Part shown: positions 1 to 4,991 of the stretch, piece after piece
How the letters are laid out: each line of letters starts with the position of its first letter
Numbering within the stretch: the stretch's first letter is position 1
Assembly (NCBI GenBank): GCA_900547505.1
Contig: URGY01000137.1
Coordinates: 1-5,018 of the forward strand
Source: an uncultured Collinsella sp.
GTDB taxonomy: Bacteria; Actinomycetota; Coriobacteriia; Coriobacteriales; Coriobacteriaceae
Reading direction: 5' to 3'
Length of the DNA stretch: 5,018 bases
Notes under the pieces: model-generated
What the model was told of the DNA's origin: nothing
What the model saw: only the letters and a program-made list of their open reading frames with translations
Database searches by the model: none
Made by a program: the position numbers and the translations under genes

Positions 1-618
1 GGCAAGCTCGGCGGCATATTCCTGCTCGGCTTTTGCCTGTGCCTCGCTGCGGAGCTGCTGGGCCTGCGCCAGCGCATCCTCGGCGTTTTTCTGCTCTGCC
101 TCAAGCTGAGACTTGGCCTGCTGGAGCTCAGCCTTGTTCTGCTCGAGTTCGGTTTGCATGTTATTGAGCTGTTCGATCTCGTCGACGCTCGAGCTCGTGA
201 TCTGGTTGGTGTATTTGCAGGTCGTGATGAACTCACCCAGGCTCTGTGCGTTGACCAGGAAGCTCACGATGGGATTGGTGCCCTTCTGATACTTGTACAG
301 ATCGCGCATGGCGGAGCTTGCCTTGGCCTGCTGCTCGGGAAGCTTGGCCTCGATTTCCTCGATGCTTGCCTCATTGGAGTCAATCTGCTTTTGCAGGTCA
401 TCGAGTTTGGTGCGGGCGTCGTTGTAGGCGCTCGTGGCGGCTTCGATCTTCTGCTGGGCTACGGAAAGCTGGTCCTGCGTTGCCTGCGAGGCGGCATACG
501 CCGCAACGGGGGAGAGCATCGGCGTGGCCGTCAGCGCAACGGCGAGCGCGGCGCTCGTGATGATACGAGCCGGCTTCGACGCAATGAGCGCTGCGGTGCG
601 ATGATTCGAATGCTGCAT
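1..618 (-). CDS. Secreted coiled-coil protein, PcsB/CwlO-like N-terminal domain (partial, C-terminus off the left edge)
   Basis: The minus strand is open from an ATG at 618 to the window edge, 206 codons with no stop. An in-frame TGA lies 21 bases upstream, and GAGGG sits about 6 bases before the ATG, which fixes the start. Residues 1-42 look like a Sec signal peptide: a basic start (R7, K15, R18), a hydrophobic run from about 19 to 40, and a likely signal peptidase I site after A-Y-A (40-42). Residues 45-98 and 145-206 are rich in Q, E, K and A with heptad-like spacing, so two long coiled coils are likely. Between them, MRDLYKYQ (104-111) and NPIVSFLVNAQSLGEFITTC (115-134) resemble the linker of PcsB/CwlO-type peptidoglycan hydrolases and their FtsEX-linked regulators. 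Those proteins usually end in a CHAP or NlpC/P60 domain, which would lie outside this window. Function in cell-wall remodelling is inferred. Confidence 0.85.
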   Translation of the reverse strand, partial: MQHSNHRTAALIASKPARIITSAALAVALTATPMLSPVAAYAASQATQDQLSVAQQKIEAATSAYNDARTKLDDLQKQIDSNEASIEEIEAKLPEQQAKASSAMRDLYKYQKGTNPIVSFLVNAQSLGEFITTCKYTNQITSSSVDEIEQLNNMQTELEQNKAELQQAKSQLEAEQKNAEDALAQAQQLRSEAQAKAEQEYAAELA

Positions 619-660
619 CCAGTCCCTCTGCAATCAATCGTAGGTTATGGTTCGAACGGT

Positions 661-690
661 ATTCTACTACTGCTTTCGACCTCAACTTGA
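661..690 (-). promoter_or_regulatory. Possible promoter of the secreted coiled-coil gene
   Basis: On the minus strand TAGAAT (666-661) is a fair -10 element, about 43 bases before the ATG at 618. The best -35 at an 18-base spacing is TCAAGT (690-685), a poor match to TTGACA that falls inside the dyad cluster. The -10 is visible, but the -35 assignment is a guess. Confidence 0.3.
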
Positions 691-725
691 ACCTTAAAGG
701 TTCCAAAGGGTCAAGTTGAACTTGA
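682..725. repeat. Cluster of three small dyads upstream of the coiled-coil gene (operator-like)
   Basis: Three inverted repeats with single-base centres lie side by side: TCAA-c-TTGA (682-690), GAACCTT-a-AAGGTTC (689-703) and TCAAGTT-g-AACTTGA (711-725). The first and third also pair with each other, since TCAACTTGA at 682-690 is the reverse complement of TCAAGTTGA at 711-719. The group overlaps and lies just upstream of the suspected -35 of the secreted-protein gene. This arrangement fits binding sites for a dimeric repressor or activator. No regulator can be named from the sequence. Confidence 0.4.
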
Positions 726-783
726 GGCTTTGGCTTTGACCTGCAGTTATGATGAATTGTTGAGAAACCATAGAGTTCAACTT

Positions 784-802
784 TAACGTTACAGAGCTCT
801 GT
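784..802. repeat. Adjacent perfect palindromes in the intergenic gap
   Basis: TAACGTTA (784-791) is directly followed by, and shares one base with, ACAGAGCTCTGT (791-802), a perfect 12-base palindrome. They lie between the end of the MOSC gene (853) and the start of the coiled-coil gene (618). TCAACTT recurs just before them at 777-783. They could be part of the same control region as the dyads at 682-725. The role is unknown. Confidence 0.3.
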
Positions 803-852
803 TTGAGAGGAGTTTTGGGCTGTAAAAGCCATCTCAACGTGGGGTTTTATAA

Positions 853-1485
853 CTACAGCGTGCCCTTCTGGCGAGCCTGCTCAATCTCTTCGAGGGCCTC
901 GGCGGGGGTGAACGAACAGGTGCCGTCGCCGAGTTTGATTACCTGGATATCGTCGCCGGCGTAGACCTCTCCGCCCTTTAGTATCACGCCAAAAACGCCC
1001 TCGTGGGGAAAGATGCAGTCGCCGGCGAGATAGTAGATGGCACAGCGTGTGTGGCAGACCTTGCCGATTTGGCTGATTTCGACAAGCACCTCGCTGCCAA
1101 GCTTGAGCTGTGTGCCCAAGGGGAGCGAGAGCAGGTTGATGCCCCGGGTTGTGAAGTTCTCGCCAAAGTCGCCCTCGTGCACATCGAGCCCGCGCGCCTG
1201 CGCCGTCTGGATAGACTCTGCAGCTAAAAAGGAAACCTGGCGGTGCCAATGCCCGGCGTGCGCATCAGAGGCGAGGCCAAATTGCTCTATAACGGTGTCG
1301 TGCCCGTCGGCGACGGGTGACTTACGCGTGCCTTTGTGCTTCGACGTGTTGATTGAGACGATGCGGGCGGGCCCGTTGTAAGCATCGTTTGCGGTGCGTA
1401 GGGGAGCTGCCGTTTGTGCGCGTTCCGCCAGCTCGTGCTTCGCGGCATTGAGGATGGGATTATCGGTCGGATGGTCTTGGGGCAC
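853..1485 (-). CDS. MOSC-domain protein (sulfur-carrier domain linked to molybdenum cofactor proteins)
   Basis: This is a 210-residue protein starting with GTG at 1485; AAAGG lies 7 bases upstream, and the gene ends with TAG at 853-855. The MOSC domain runs from about residue 39 to 185. It shows GLASDAHAGHWHRQVS (70-85), GDFGENFTTRGI (105-116), and the cysteine-containing block KVCHTRCAIYYLAGDCIFP (142-160) followed by HEGVFGVILKGG (161-172). Cys144, Cys148 and Cys157 are visible. MOSC domains are the C-terminal domain of eukaryotic Moco sulfurase and occur alone in bacterial proteins such as YiiM. They are thought to carry sulfur or bind the molybdenum cofactor. The first 38 or so residues precede the conserved domain and look polar and helical (11-30). 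No signal peptide or membrane segment is visible, so it should be cytoplasmic. No moa, mog or mob genes lie within the window. The exact substrate is unknown. Confidence 0.88.
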   Translation of the reverse strand: MPQDHPTDNPILNAAKHELAERAQTAAPLRTANDAYNGPARIVSINTSKHKGTRKSPVADGHDTVIEQFGLASDAHAGHWHRQVSFLAAESIQTAQARGLDVHEGDFGENFTTRGINLLSLPLGTQLKLGSEVLVEISQIGKVCHTRCAIYYLAGDCIFPHEGVFGVILKGGEVYAGDDIQVIKLGDGTCSFTPAEALEEIEQARQKGTL

Positions 1486-1529
1486 GTGTGCGCCTTTCGC
1501 TCGAAGATGTCAATACGCTGAATCCTACA

Positions 1530-1566
1530 ACAACGGTAGGTTCATTGCCCATTGTCATACAACGGT
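1530..1566 (+). repeat. Short direct repeat in the divergent gap between the MOSC and ligase genes
   Basis: ACAACGGT occurs at 1530-1537 and again at 1559-1566, 29 bases apart, upstream of the MOSC gene. The gap (1486-1707) separates two divergent genes, so both promoters should be here. I see no convincing -35/-10 pair for the MOSC gene; TAGGAT (1527-1522, minus) is the best -10 candidate. Such a short repeat could arise by chance. Confidence 0.2.
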
Positions 1567-1621
1567 GGGCGCCGTCTTCGTGCTGGACGATTACGTCGAT
1601 TGCCATAGATACGGTGGAGCT

Positions 1622-1651
1622 TTGGGCGCCGGCGGCTTGGCACGCTAGAAT
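1622..1651 (+). promoter_or_regulatory. Possible promoter of the ligase gene
   Basis: TAGAAT (1646-1651) is a fair -10 element, with TTGGGC (1622-1627) as a weak -35 at an 18-base spacing. Transcription would start near 1658, giving a leader of about 50 bases before the ATG at 1708. The same -10 hexamer is proposed for the secreted-protein gene. Confidence 0.35.
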
Positions 1652-1696
1652 AAATCAGTTGCGCAAAGACCGCCCGTTGTGTGGGCAGTTCATGAT

Positions 1697-1702
1697 AGGA
1701 AG
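1697..1702 (+). promoter_or_regulatory. Ribosome binding site of the ligase gene
   Basis: AGGAAG lies 5 bases before the ATG at 1708. This supports that ATG, which gives a protein that reaches the conserved N-terminal VLLGGDINAY segment by residue 13. Confidence 0.7.
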
Positions 1703-1707
1703 TTTCC

Positions 1708-2964
1708 ATGGCATTGCAGTTTACAGAGCGCGAGTTCATTCCCGTGCTACTCGGTGGCGACATCAACGCCTATTCGGTGGCGCGAGCCTTCTACGAGGAG
1801 TACCAGGTCAAGAGTCTGGTTTTTGGCAAGTATCAGACGGGTCCCGCGTACCGCAGCCAGATTATCGACTACACGCCCAACGTGGATATCGACACCATGC
1901 CCGTGATGCTCAAAACCGTCAACGGCATTGCCCAAGCGCATGCCGATAAGACGATTGTCCTTGTGGGCTGTGGCGATAACTATGTTGCCCTCGTGGCTCA
2001 GGCCAAGGATGCCCATGAGCTGGCGGATAACATCGTCGCTCCCTACGCGCCCTACAGCATGCTCGAGCAGTGCCAGAAGAAGGAGATCTTCTACGAGCTG
2101 TGCGAGAAGCATGGTGTGCCCTATCCGCACACGTTTACCTTTACCAAGGCGATGCTCAATGCCCAGGGTGAGGCGCCTGCCGAAGTGCTCGACCAGATCG
2201 ATTTTCCTTACCCGATGATTCTGAAGCCTTCTGACGGCATCATGTGGTGGCAGCATGAGTTCGAGGGCCAGAAGAAGGCCTATGAGATTGCCGACCGCGC
2301 CGAGCTGGAACAGGTCATTCGCGATTCGTATGCCAGCGGCTACACCGACGATCTGATCTTGCAGGATCGCGTGCCCGGCAACGATGAGTACATGCGCGTG
2401 CTCACCAGCTATTCCGACCGCAACGGTAAGGTCCGCATGATGTGCTTGGGCCATGTGCTGCTCGAGGAGCATCAGCCCCACGGTGTCGGCAACCATGCCT
2501 GTATCATTACCGAGCCCAACGACGAGCTCATGGGCGGCGTGCGCAAGTTGCTCGAGGACCTTCACTTTGTGGGCTATTCCAACTTTGACGTTAAGTACGA
2601 CGAGCGCGACGGCTCGTTTAAGTTCTTCGATTTCAACACGCGCCAGGGCCGCAGCAACTACTACGTTACCAACAGTGGCTTTAACGTTGCCAAGTATGTG
2701 GTGGACGAGTATGTGTTCAACCGCCCGTTTGAGCCGGAGTTTGTGACGGCTCAGGACGAGGCCCTGTGGATGGTCGTCCCCATGGGCGTCGTCGACAAGT
2801 ACGTCAAGGATCCCGAGCTGCGCGCTAAGGTGCATCGCCTGGACAAGGAAGGCAAGGGCGCCGACCCTTCGTTTATGAAGGGCGACTTTGTCTTTAACCG
2901 TTGGCTGCGCATGTGGCACACCAAGCTGCGCCACTTTAAGCTGTTCAAGACGTATTACAAGTAG
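1708..2964 (+). CDS. ATP-grasp carboxylate-amine ligase, D-aspartate ligase-like
   Basis: This is a 418-residue soluble protein with no signal peptide or membrane segment. The N-terminal domain opens with VLLGGDINAYSVARAFYEEY (13-32), a pattern I associate with the D-aspartate ligase (Asl) group of ATP-grasp enzymes. KEIFYELCEKHGVPYP (125-140) leads into the ATP-grasp fold. ILKPSDG (171-177) carries the probable ATP-binding Lys173, and LQDRVPGNDEYMR (218-230) fits the strand and loop that contact adenine and ribose. FDVKYDERDG (293-302) and FFDFNTRQGRSNYY (306-319) fit the metal- and phosphate-binding segment, with Asp308, Asn310 and Arg312 as likely ligands. ATP-grasp ligases join a carboxylate to an amine through an acyl-phosphate. 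In E. faecium, Asl adds D-Asp to the side-chain amine of residue 3 of the peptidoglycan stem precursor. The next gene encodes an aspartate/glutamate racemase, which supports a D-amino acid substrate. Family assignment is firm; D-Asp specificity is inferred from context and remembered similarity. Confidence 0.88.
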   Translation: MALQFTEREFIPVLLGGDINAYSVARAFYEEYQVKSLVFGKYQTGPAYRSQIIDYTPNVDIDTMPVMLKTVNGIAQAHADKTIVLVGCGDNYVALVAQAKDAHELADNIVAPYAPYSMLEQCQKKEIFYELCEKHGVPYPHTFTFTKAMLNAQGEAPAEVLDQIDFPYPMILKPSDGIMWWQHEFEGQKKAYEIADRAELEQVIRDSYASGYTDDLILQDRVPGNDEYMRVLTSYSDRNGKVRMMCLGHVLLEEHQPHGVGNHACIITEPNDELMGGVRKLLEDLHFVGYSNFDVKYDERDGSFKFFDFNTRQGRSNYYVTNSGFNVAKYVVDEYVFNRPFEPEFVTAQDEALWMVVPMGVVDKYVKDPELRAKVHRLDKEGKGADPSFMKGDFVFNRWLRMWHTKLRHFKLFKTYYK

Positions 2965-2973
2965 ATGAGCGCG

Positions 2974-3003
2974 GCGCCCGTCCGGTTTGCATCGGGCGGG
3001 CGC
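2974..3003 (+). repeat. GC-rich hairpin between the ligase and racemase genes
   Basis: GCGCCCGTCCG (2974-2984) pairs over 11 positions with CGGGCGGGCGC (2993-3003), with one G-T wobble and an 8-base loop (2985-2992). It begins 10 bases after the ligase stop. No run of T follows, so it is not a classical intrinsic terminator. It could weaken read-through, protect the 3' end of the ligase mRNA, or affect the promoter it abuts. Confidence 0.6.
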
Positions 3004-3006
3004 GGG

Positions 3007-3012
3007 TATGAT
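3007..3012 (+). promoter_or_regulatory. Possible -10 element of an internal promoter for the racemase gene
   Basis: TATGAT matches TATAAT at five of six positions and lies 36 bases before the racemase ATG. The only -35-like hexamers upstream, TTTGCA (2986-2991) or TTGCAT (2987-2992), sit in the hairpin loop at 15 or 14 bases, which is short. A promoter here would let the racemase be expressed separately from the ligase. Confidence 0.35.
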
Positions 3013-3014
3013 AC

Positions 3015-3026
3015 GCGCAATTGCGC
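3015..3026. repeat. Perfect 12-base palindrome before the racemase gene
   Basis: GCGCAATTGCGC lies between the TATGAT element and the ribosome binding site, about where transcription from that promoter would begin. The position suits an operator. No binding protein can be named, and GC-rich DNA makes such palindromes fairly common. Confidence 0.3.
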
Positions 3027-3036
3027 AAGCGTCACC

Positions 3037-3043
3037 AAGGAGG
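3037..3043 (+). promoter_or_regulatory. Ribosome binding site that decides the racemase start
   Basis: AAGGAGG is a near-perfect Shine-Dalgarno sequence 5 bases before the ATG at 3049. It favours this start over the in-frame ATG at 2965, which directly abuts the ligase stop codon and has no such site. Confidence 0.85.
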
Positions 3044-3048
3044 CGGCG

Positions 3049-3795
3049 ATGGAAAAGCTGGGAGTTATCGGCGGCATGGGCGCCGAGGCCACGTCGTATT
3101 ACTACGACCAGGTGGTGCGTCATACGGCTGCTGCCTGCGATCAGGAACATATCGACATGGTGGTGCTCTCCAAGTCGACCATGCCCGACCGCACGTTGGC
3201 CATTAAGACCGGCGAGCATGCCAAACTGCTGGCGACCATGAAAGAGTGTGCCCAGGCACTCGAGTCGCTGGGCTGTGCGCACATTGCCATTCCCTGCAAC
3301 ACGTCGCACTACTTCTACGACCAGATCCAGTCGTTTACGAAGGTGCCGATTATCCACATGCCGCGTGAGTCGGTGCGCTATGCTCTGGCCGGTGCGGTGA
3401 TGGGGGAGTGCGAGTTCGACCCCAACCTGAGTATGCCGGCCGAGCCGGTGCACAAGATTGGCATCATGGGCACCGATGGCACCGTGGGCGCGGGCGTCTA
3501 CGGCCGCGAATGTAAGGCTGCGGGTGTTGAGGTTGTCTATCCCAGCGAGAAACGTCAGAACGATGTGATGTCGCTTATCTACGATGATGTGAAGGCCGGA
3601 CGTGAGCCCGATATGGATAAGTTCGACCGCGTGATGTGGGAGTTCGCCCGTAGCGGCTGCGACCGCGTCATTCTGGCCTGCACCGAGCTCTCGGTGCTGC
3701 AAAAGTACCGAGAGATGCCCGAGATCACCCTCGACGCCATGGATGTCCTGGTGCGCGAATCCATCATCCGCAGCGGCGCCCCCTACCGCCTCTAG
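3049..3795 (+). CDS. Aspartate/glutamate racemase family protein
   Basis: This is a 248-residue cytoplasmic enzyme of the PLP-independent Asp/Glu racemase superfamily, close in length to E. coli YgeA (about 230). The start at 3049 gives an N-terminus of MEKLGVIGGMGAEATSYYYD, which is typical of the family; the longer reading from 2965 would add 28 residues encoded by a hairpin-containing spacer. The two catalytic cysteines are visible: Cys83 in IPCNTSHYFYD (81-91) and Cys211 in ILACTELSVL (208-217). They act as the acid and base that remove and return the alpha proton. GIMGTDGTV (138-146) marks the start of the second lobe. Compared with my memory of YgeA, residues of about 116-133 are an insertion. 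The gene follows the ATP-grasp ligase by 84 bases, so D-Asp supply for that ligase is the likely role. Glutamate or another amino acid as substrate cannot be excluded. Confidence 0.9.
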   Translation: MEKLGVIGGMGAEATSYYYDQVVRHTAAACDQEHIDMVVLSKSTMPDRTLAIKTGEHAKLLATMKECAQALESLGCAHIAIPCNTSHYFYDQIQSFTKVPIIHMPRESVRYALAGAVMGECEFDPNLSMPAEPVHKIGIMGTDGTVGAGVYGRECKAAGVEVVYPSEKRQNDVMSLIYDDVKAGREPDMDKFDRVMWEFARSGCDRVILACTELSVLQKYREMPEITLDAMDVLVRESIIRSGAPYRL

Positions 3796-3801
3796 CTTCC
3801 G

Positions 3802-3839
3802 ACCTGCCAAAAAGGGACAGGTTTATTTTGGTAGGTTTT
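3802..3839 (+). terminator. Hairpin with T-run just after the racemase gene
   Basis: ACCTGCCAAAA (3802-3812) pairs with TTTTGGTAGGT (3826-3836) over 11 positions with one G-T wobble. TTTT at 3836-3839 begins with the last paired base. The loop is 13 bases (3813-3825) and contains GGGACAGG. It begins 7 bases after the racemase stop, so it may act as a first terminator. The stem is only moderately stable because of its A/T half. The loop sequence looks like a dispersed intergenic repeat I may have met elsewhere, but I cannot confirm that. Confidence 0.45.
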
Positions 3840-3854
3840 ATCTGGTGAAACAGT

Positions 3855-3892
3855 AAAGGCCTTGGCTCGTTTGGTGCGAGCCGAGGCCTTTT
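3855..3892. terminator. Strong bidirectional intrinsic terminator between convergent genes
   Basis: AAGGCCTTGGCTCG (3856-3869) pairs with CGAGCCGAGGCCTT (3877-3890) over 14 positions with one G-T wobble and a 7-base loop; A3855 and T3891 add a further pair. On the plus strand the stem runs into TTTT (3889-3892). On the minus strand it is followed by TTTACTGTTT. It lies between the racemase (plus) and the EcfT gene (minus), so it can stop transcription from both sides. Confidence 0.85.
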
Positions 3893-3920
3893 GCGTTGGG
3901 TGGTTGCTGTCGGTGGTGAA

Positions 3921-4667
3921 CTAGAACAGGAAGCCGATGGCGATGAGGGCGATGCTGACGATGAGCACGGCGATGTCTAGGCCCTTGATGGGGTAGCGCT
4001 TGTACGAGCTGGCGCGCGTACGCAGATAGAAGCCGCGCTGTTCTGCCGCCAAGGCTGTGGCATCGGTCTTGCCCACGCTCGAGATGAGCAGCGGCACGCA
4101 CAGTGGCAGCATGAGCTTAAGCTTCTTGATGGGGTTCTTGGTGTCGTACTCGACGCCGCGTGCGGTCTGCGCCTCCATGATGGCGTTCATCTCTTGACCA
4201 AACACCGGCACGAAGCGCAGCGCCGTGGTAAAGGTGAAGGCATAGCGATACGGCACGTGCAGCACCTCGACGCAGGCGTTGGCAAGGTCGTTGAGCTTGG
4301 TCACCATGAGCATGAGGATGAGTGGTAACGCCACACCCAGCAGGCGCAGGCAGGCCTTCGATCCTGTGATGAGGCCCGTATCGGTGATGAAACCCCACAC
4401 CACGTTGCCATCGCGCATAAAGGCCAGCTGGAGCACCAGCATGATAAGCGCGAGCGGAATCAGCAACTTGAGCAGCGAGAACAGACGGTCGACGACGCCG
4501 GCATAGGCACCCAGTGCAAGGGTGAGTGCCAAAAAGCCCAGCAGCGCCACGTAGGTGTCGGACAAGAAGATGCCGACGATGATGGCGGCGGCGAGGCCCA
4601 GTTTGACGACGGGGTTCAGGCGATGCAGTAGCGTATCGCCCGGCATGTAGTCGATGACGTTAACCAC
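3921..4667 (-). CDS. ecfT: ECF transporter transmembrane component EcfT
   Basis: This gene encodes the membrane scaffold of an energy-coupling factor (ECF) importer, which links two ATPases to a substrate-binding S component. From a GTG start at 4667 the protein has 248 residues and begins VNVIDYMPGDTLLHRLNPVVKL, the usual EcfT opening with PGD (9-11) and a HRLNPxxKL-type motif (15-23). Hydrophobic segments lie at about 24-35, 38-56, 65-83, 108-122, 186-198 and 231-248. The cytoplasmic coupling region holds the ATPase-contacting motifs: AQTARGVE (166-173) and AAEQRGFY (207-214), where the second has Gln in place of the usual Ala before the Arg-Gly. AAGGAG lies 10 bases before the GTG. The gene overlaps the upstream ATPase stop by 8 bases, implying translational coupling. 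An alternative ATG at 4700, with GAGG about 8 bases upstream, would add 11 residues. The substrate is unknown. Confidence 0.92.
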   Translation of the reverse strand: MVNVIDYMPGDTLLHRLNPVVKLGLAAAIIVGIFLSDTYVALLGFLALTLALGAYAGVVDRLFSLLKLLIPLALIMLVLQLAFMRDGNVVWGFITDTGLITGSKACLRLLGVALPLILMLMVTKLNDLANACVEVLHVPYRYAFTFTTALRFVPVFGQEMNAIMEAQTARGVEYDTKNPIKKLKLMLPLCVPLLISSVGKTDATALAAEQRGFYLRTRASSYKRYPIKGLDIAVLIVSIALIAIGFLF

Positions 4668-4991
4668 GGTGGACCATCTCCTTGGTAATTCGAACGACAT
4701 CGGTGACCTCGCTCACCTGCGCAAAAGCGGGCGAGACGGAAGATGCCAGACGGCGCGAGAGTTCAATAACCTGGGGAGGCTCCACGTAGGCACGCCGCAT
4801 GAGCTCGATGTTCGAGAATAGCTCGTGCGTGCGGCCGCGGTCGAGGATACGACCGTCGGCCATTACCACAATGCGCTCGGCAAAATCCGAGACGACTTCC
4901 ATATCGTGGCAGACCATGATTACAGCGCAGCCGCGCTCGGCCATGGTGCGTACCGTTTCCATCACGGTCATGCACTCGCGGTAGTCAAGGC
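4660..4991 (-). CDS. ABC transporter ATP-binding protein, EcfA-like (partial, C-terminal about 109 residues)
   Basis: Only the C-terminal end of the ATPase is present. The fragment opens with LDYRE, which fits the D-loop just after Walker B. It then shows VIMVCHDMEVV, whose His (residue 28 of the fragment) is the switch histidine, and IVVMADGRILDRGRTHELF, the usual end of the nucleotide-binding domain. A tail of about 45 residues follows, as in EcfA subunits. Walker A, the Q-loop and the signature motif are missing because genomic sequence stops at 4991, where adapter DNA begins; reading on into the adapter meets a TAA at 5001-4999. The ATG at 4971 is therefore an internal Met, not the start. 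The overlap with ecfT indicates an operon in the order ATPase then EcfT. Whether this is EcfA1, EcfA2 or the second half of a fused ATPase cannot be told. Confidence 0.88.

Noticed and set aside
154..690. A 178-codon plus-strand frame opposite the secreted coiled-coil gene
   Set aside because: It is the complement of a coiled-coil coding region. The Leu- and Gly-rich translation is what antisense Gln/Glu/Lys/Ala codons give, and there is no supporting start signal.
398..832. A 144-codon minus-strand frame starting in the intergenic gap and running into the secreted-protein gene in another frame
   Set aside because: It has no convincing ribosome binding site, its first part is the dyad-rich leader, and its second part is an out-of-frame reading of a gene with a clear signal peptide and coiled coils.
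2965..3048. An extra 28 residues at the N-terminus of the racemase, starting at the ATG that abuts the ligase stop
   Set aside because: The segment encodes a hairpin and the Shine-Dalgarno sequence of the downstream ATG, and the family N-terminus (KLGVIGGMG) begins right after the ATG at 3049.
1747..3810. A 687-codon open frame on the minus strand, antisense to both the ligase and racemase genes
   Set aside because: In this register a stop on the minus strand needs a CTA, TTA or TCA codon in the plus-strand genes, and such A-ending codons are rare in this GC-rich coding DNA. The translation is rich in His, Val, Leu and Ala with no recognisable motif, and the plus-strand proteins have clear catalytic motifs and ribosome binding sites.
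4660..4971. A complete 103-residue protein starting at the ATG at 4971
   Set aside because: The frame continues upstream through the ABC ATPase D-loop to the adapter junction, so the ATG is internal to a longer gene that has been cut.
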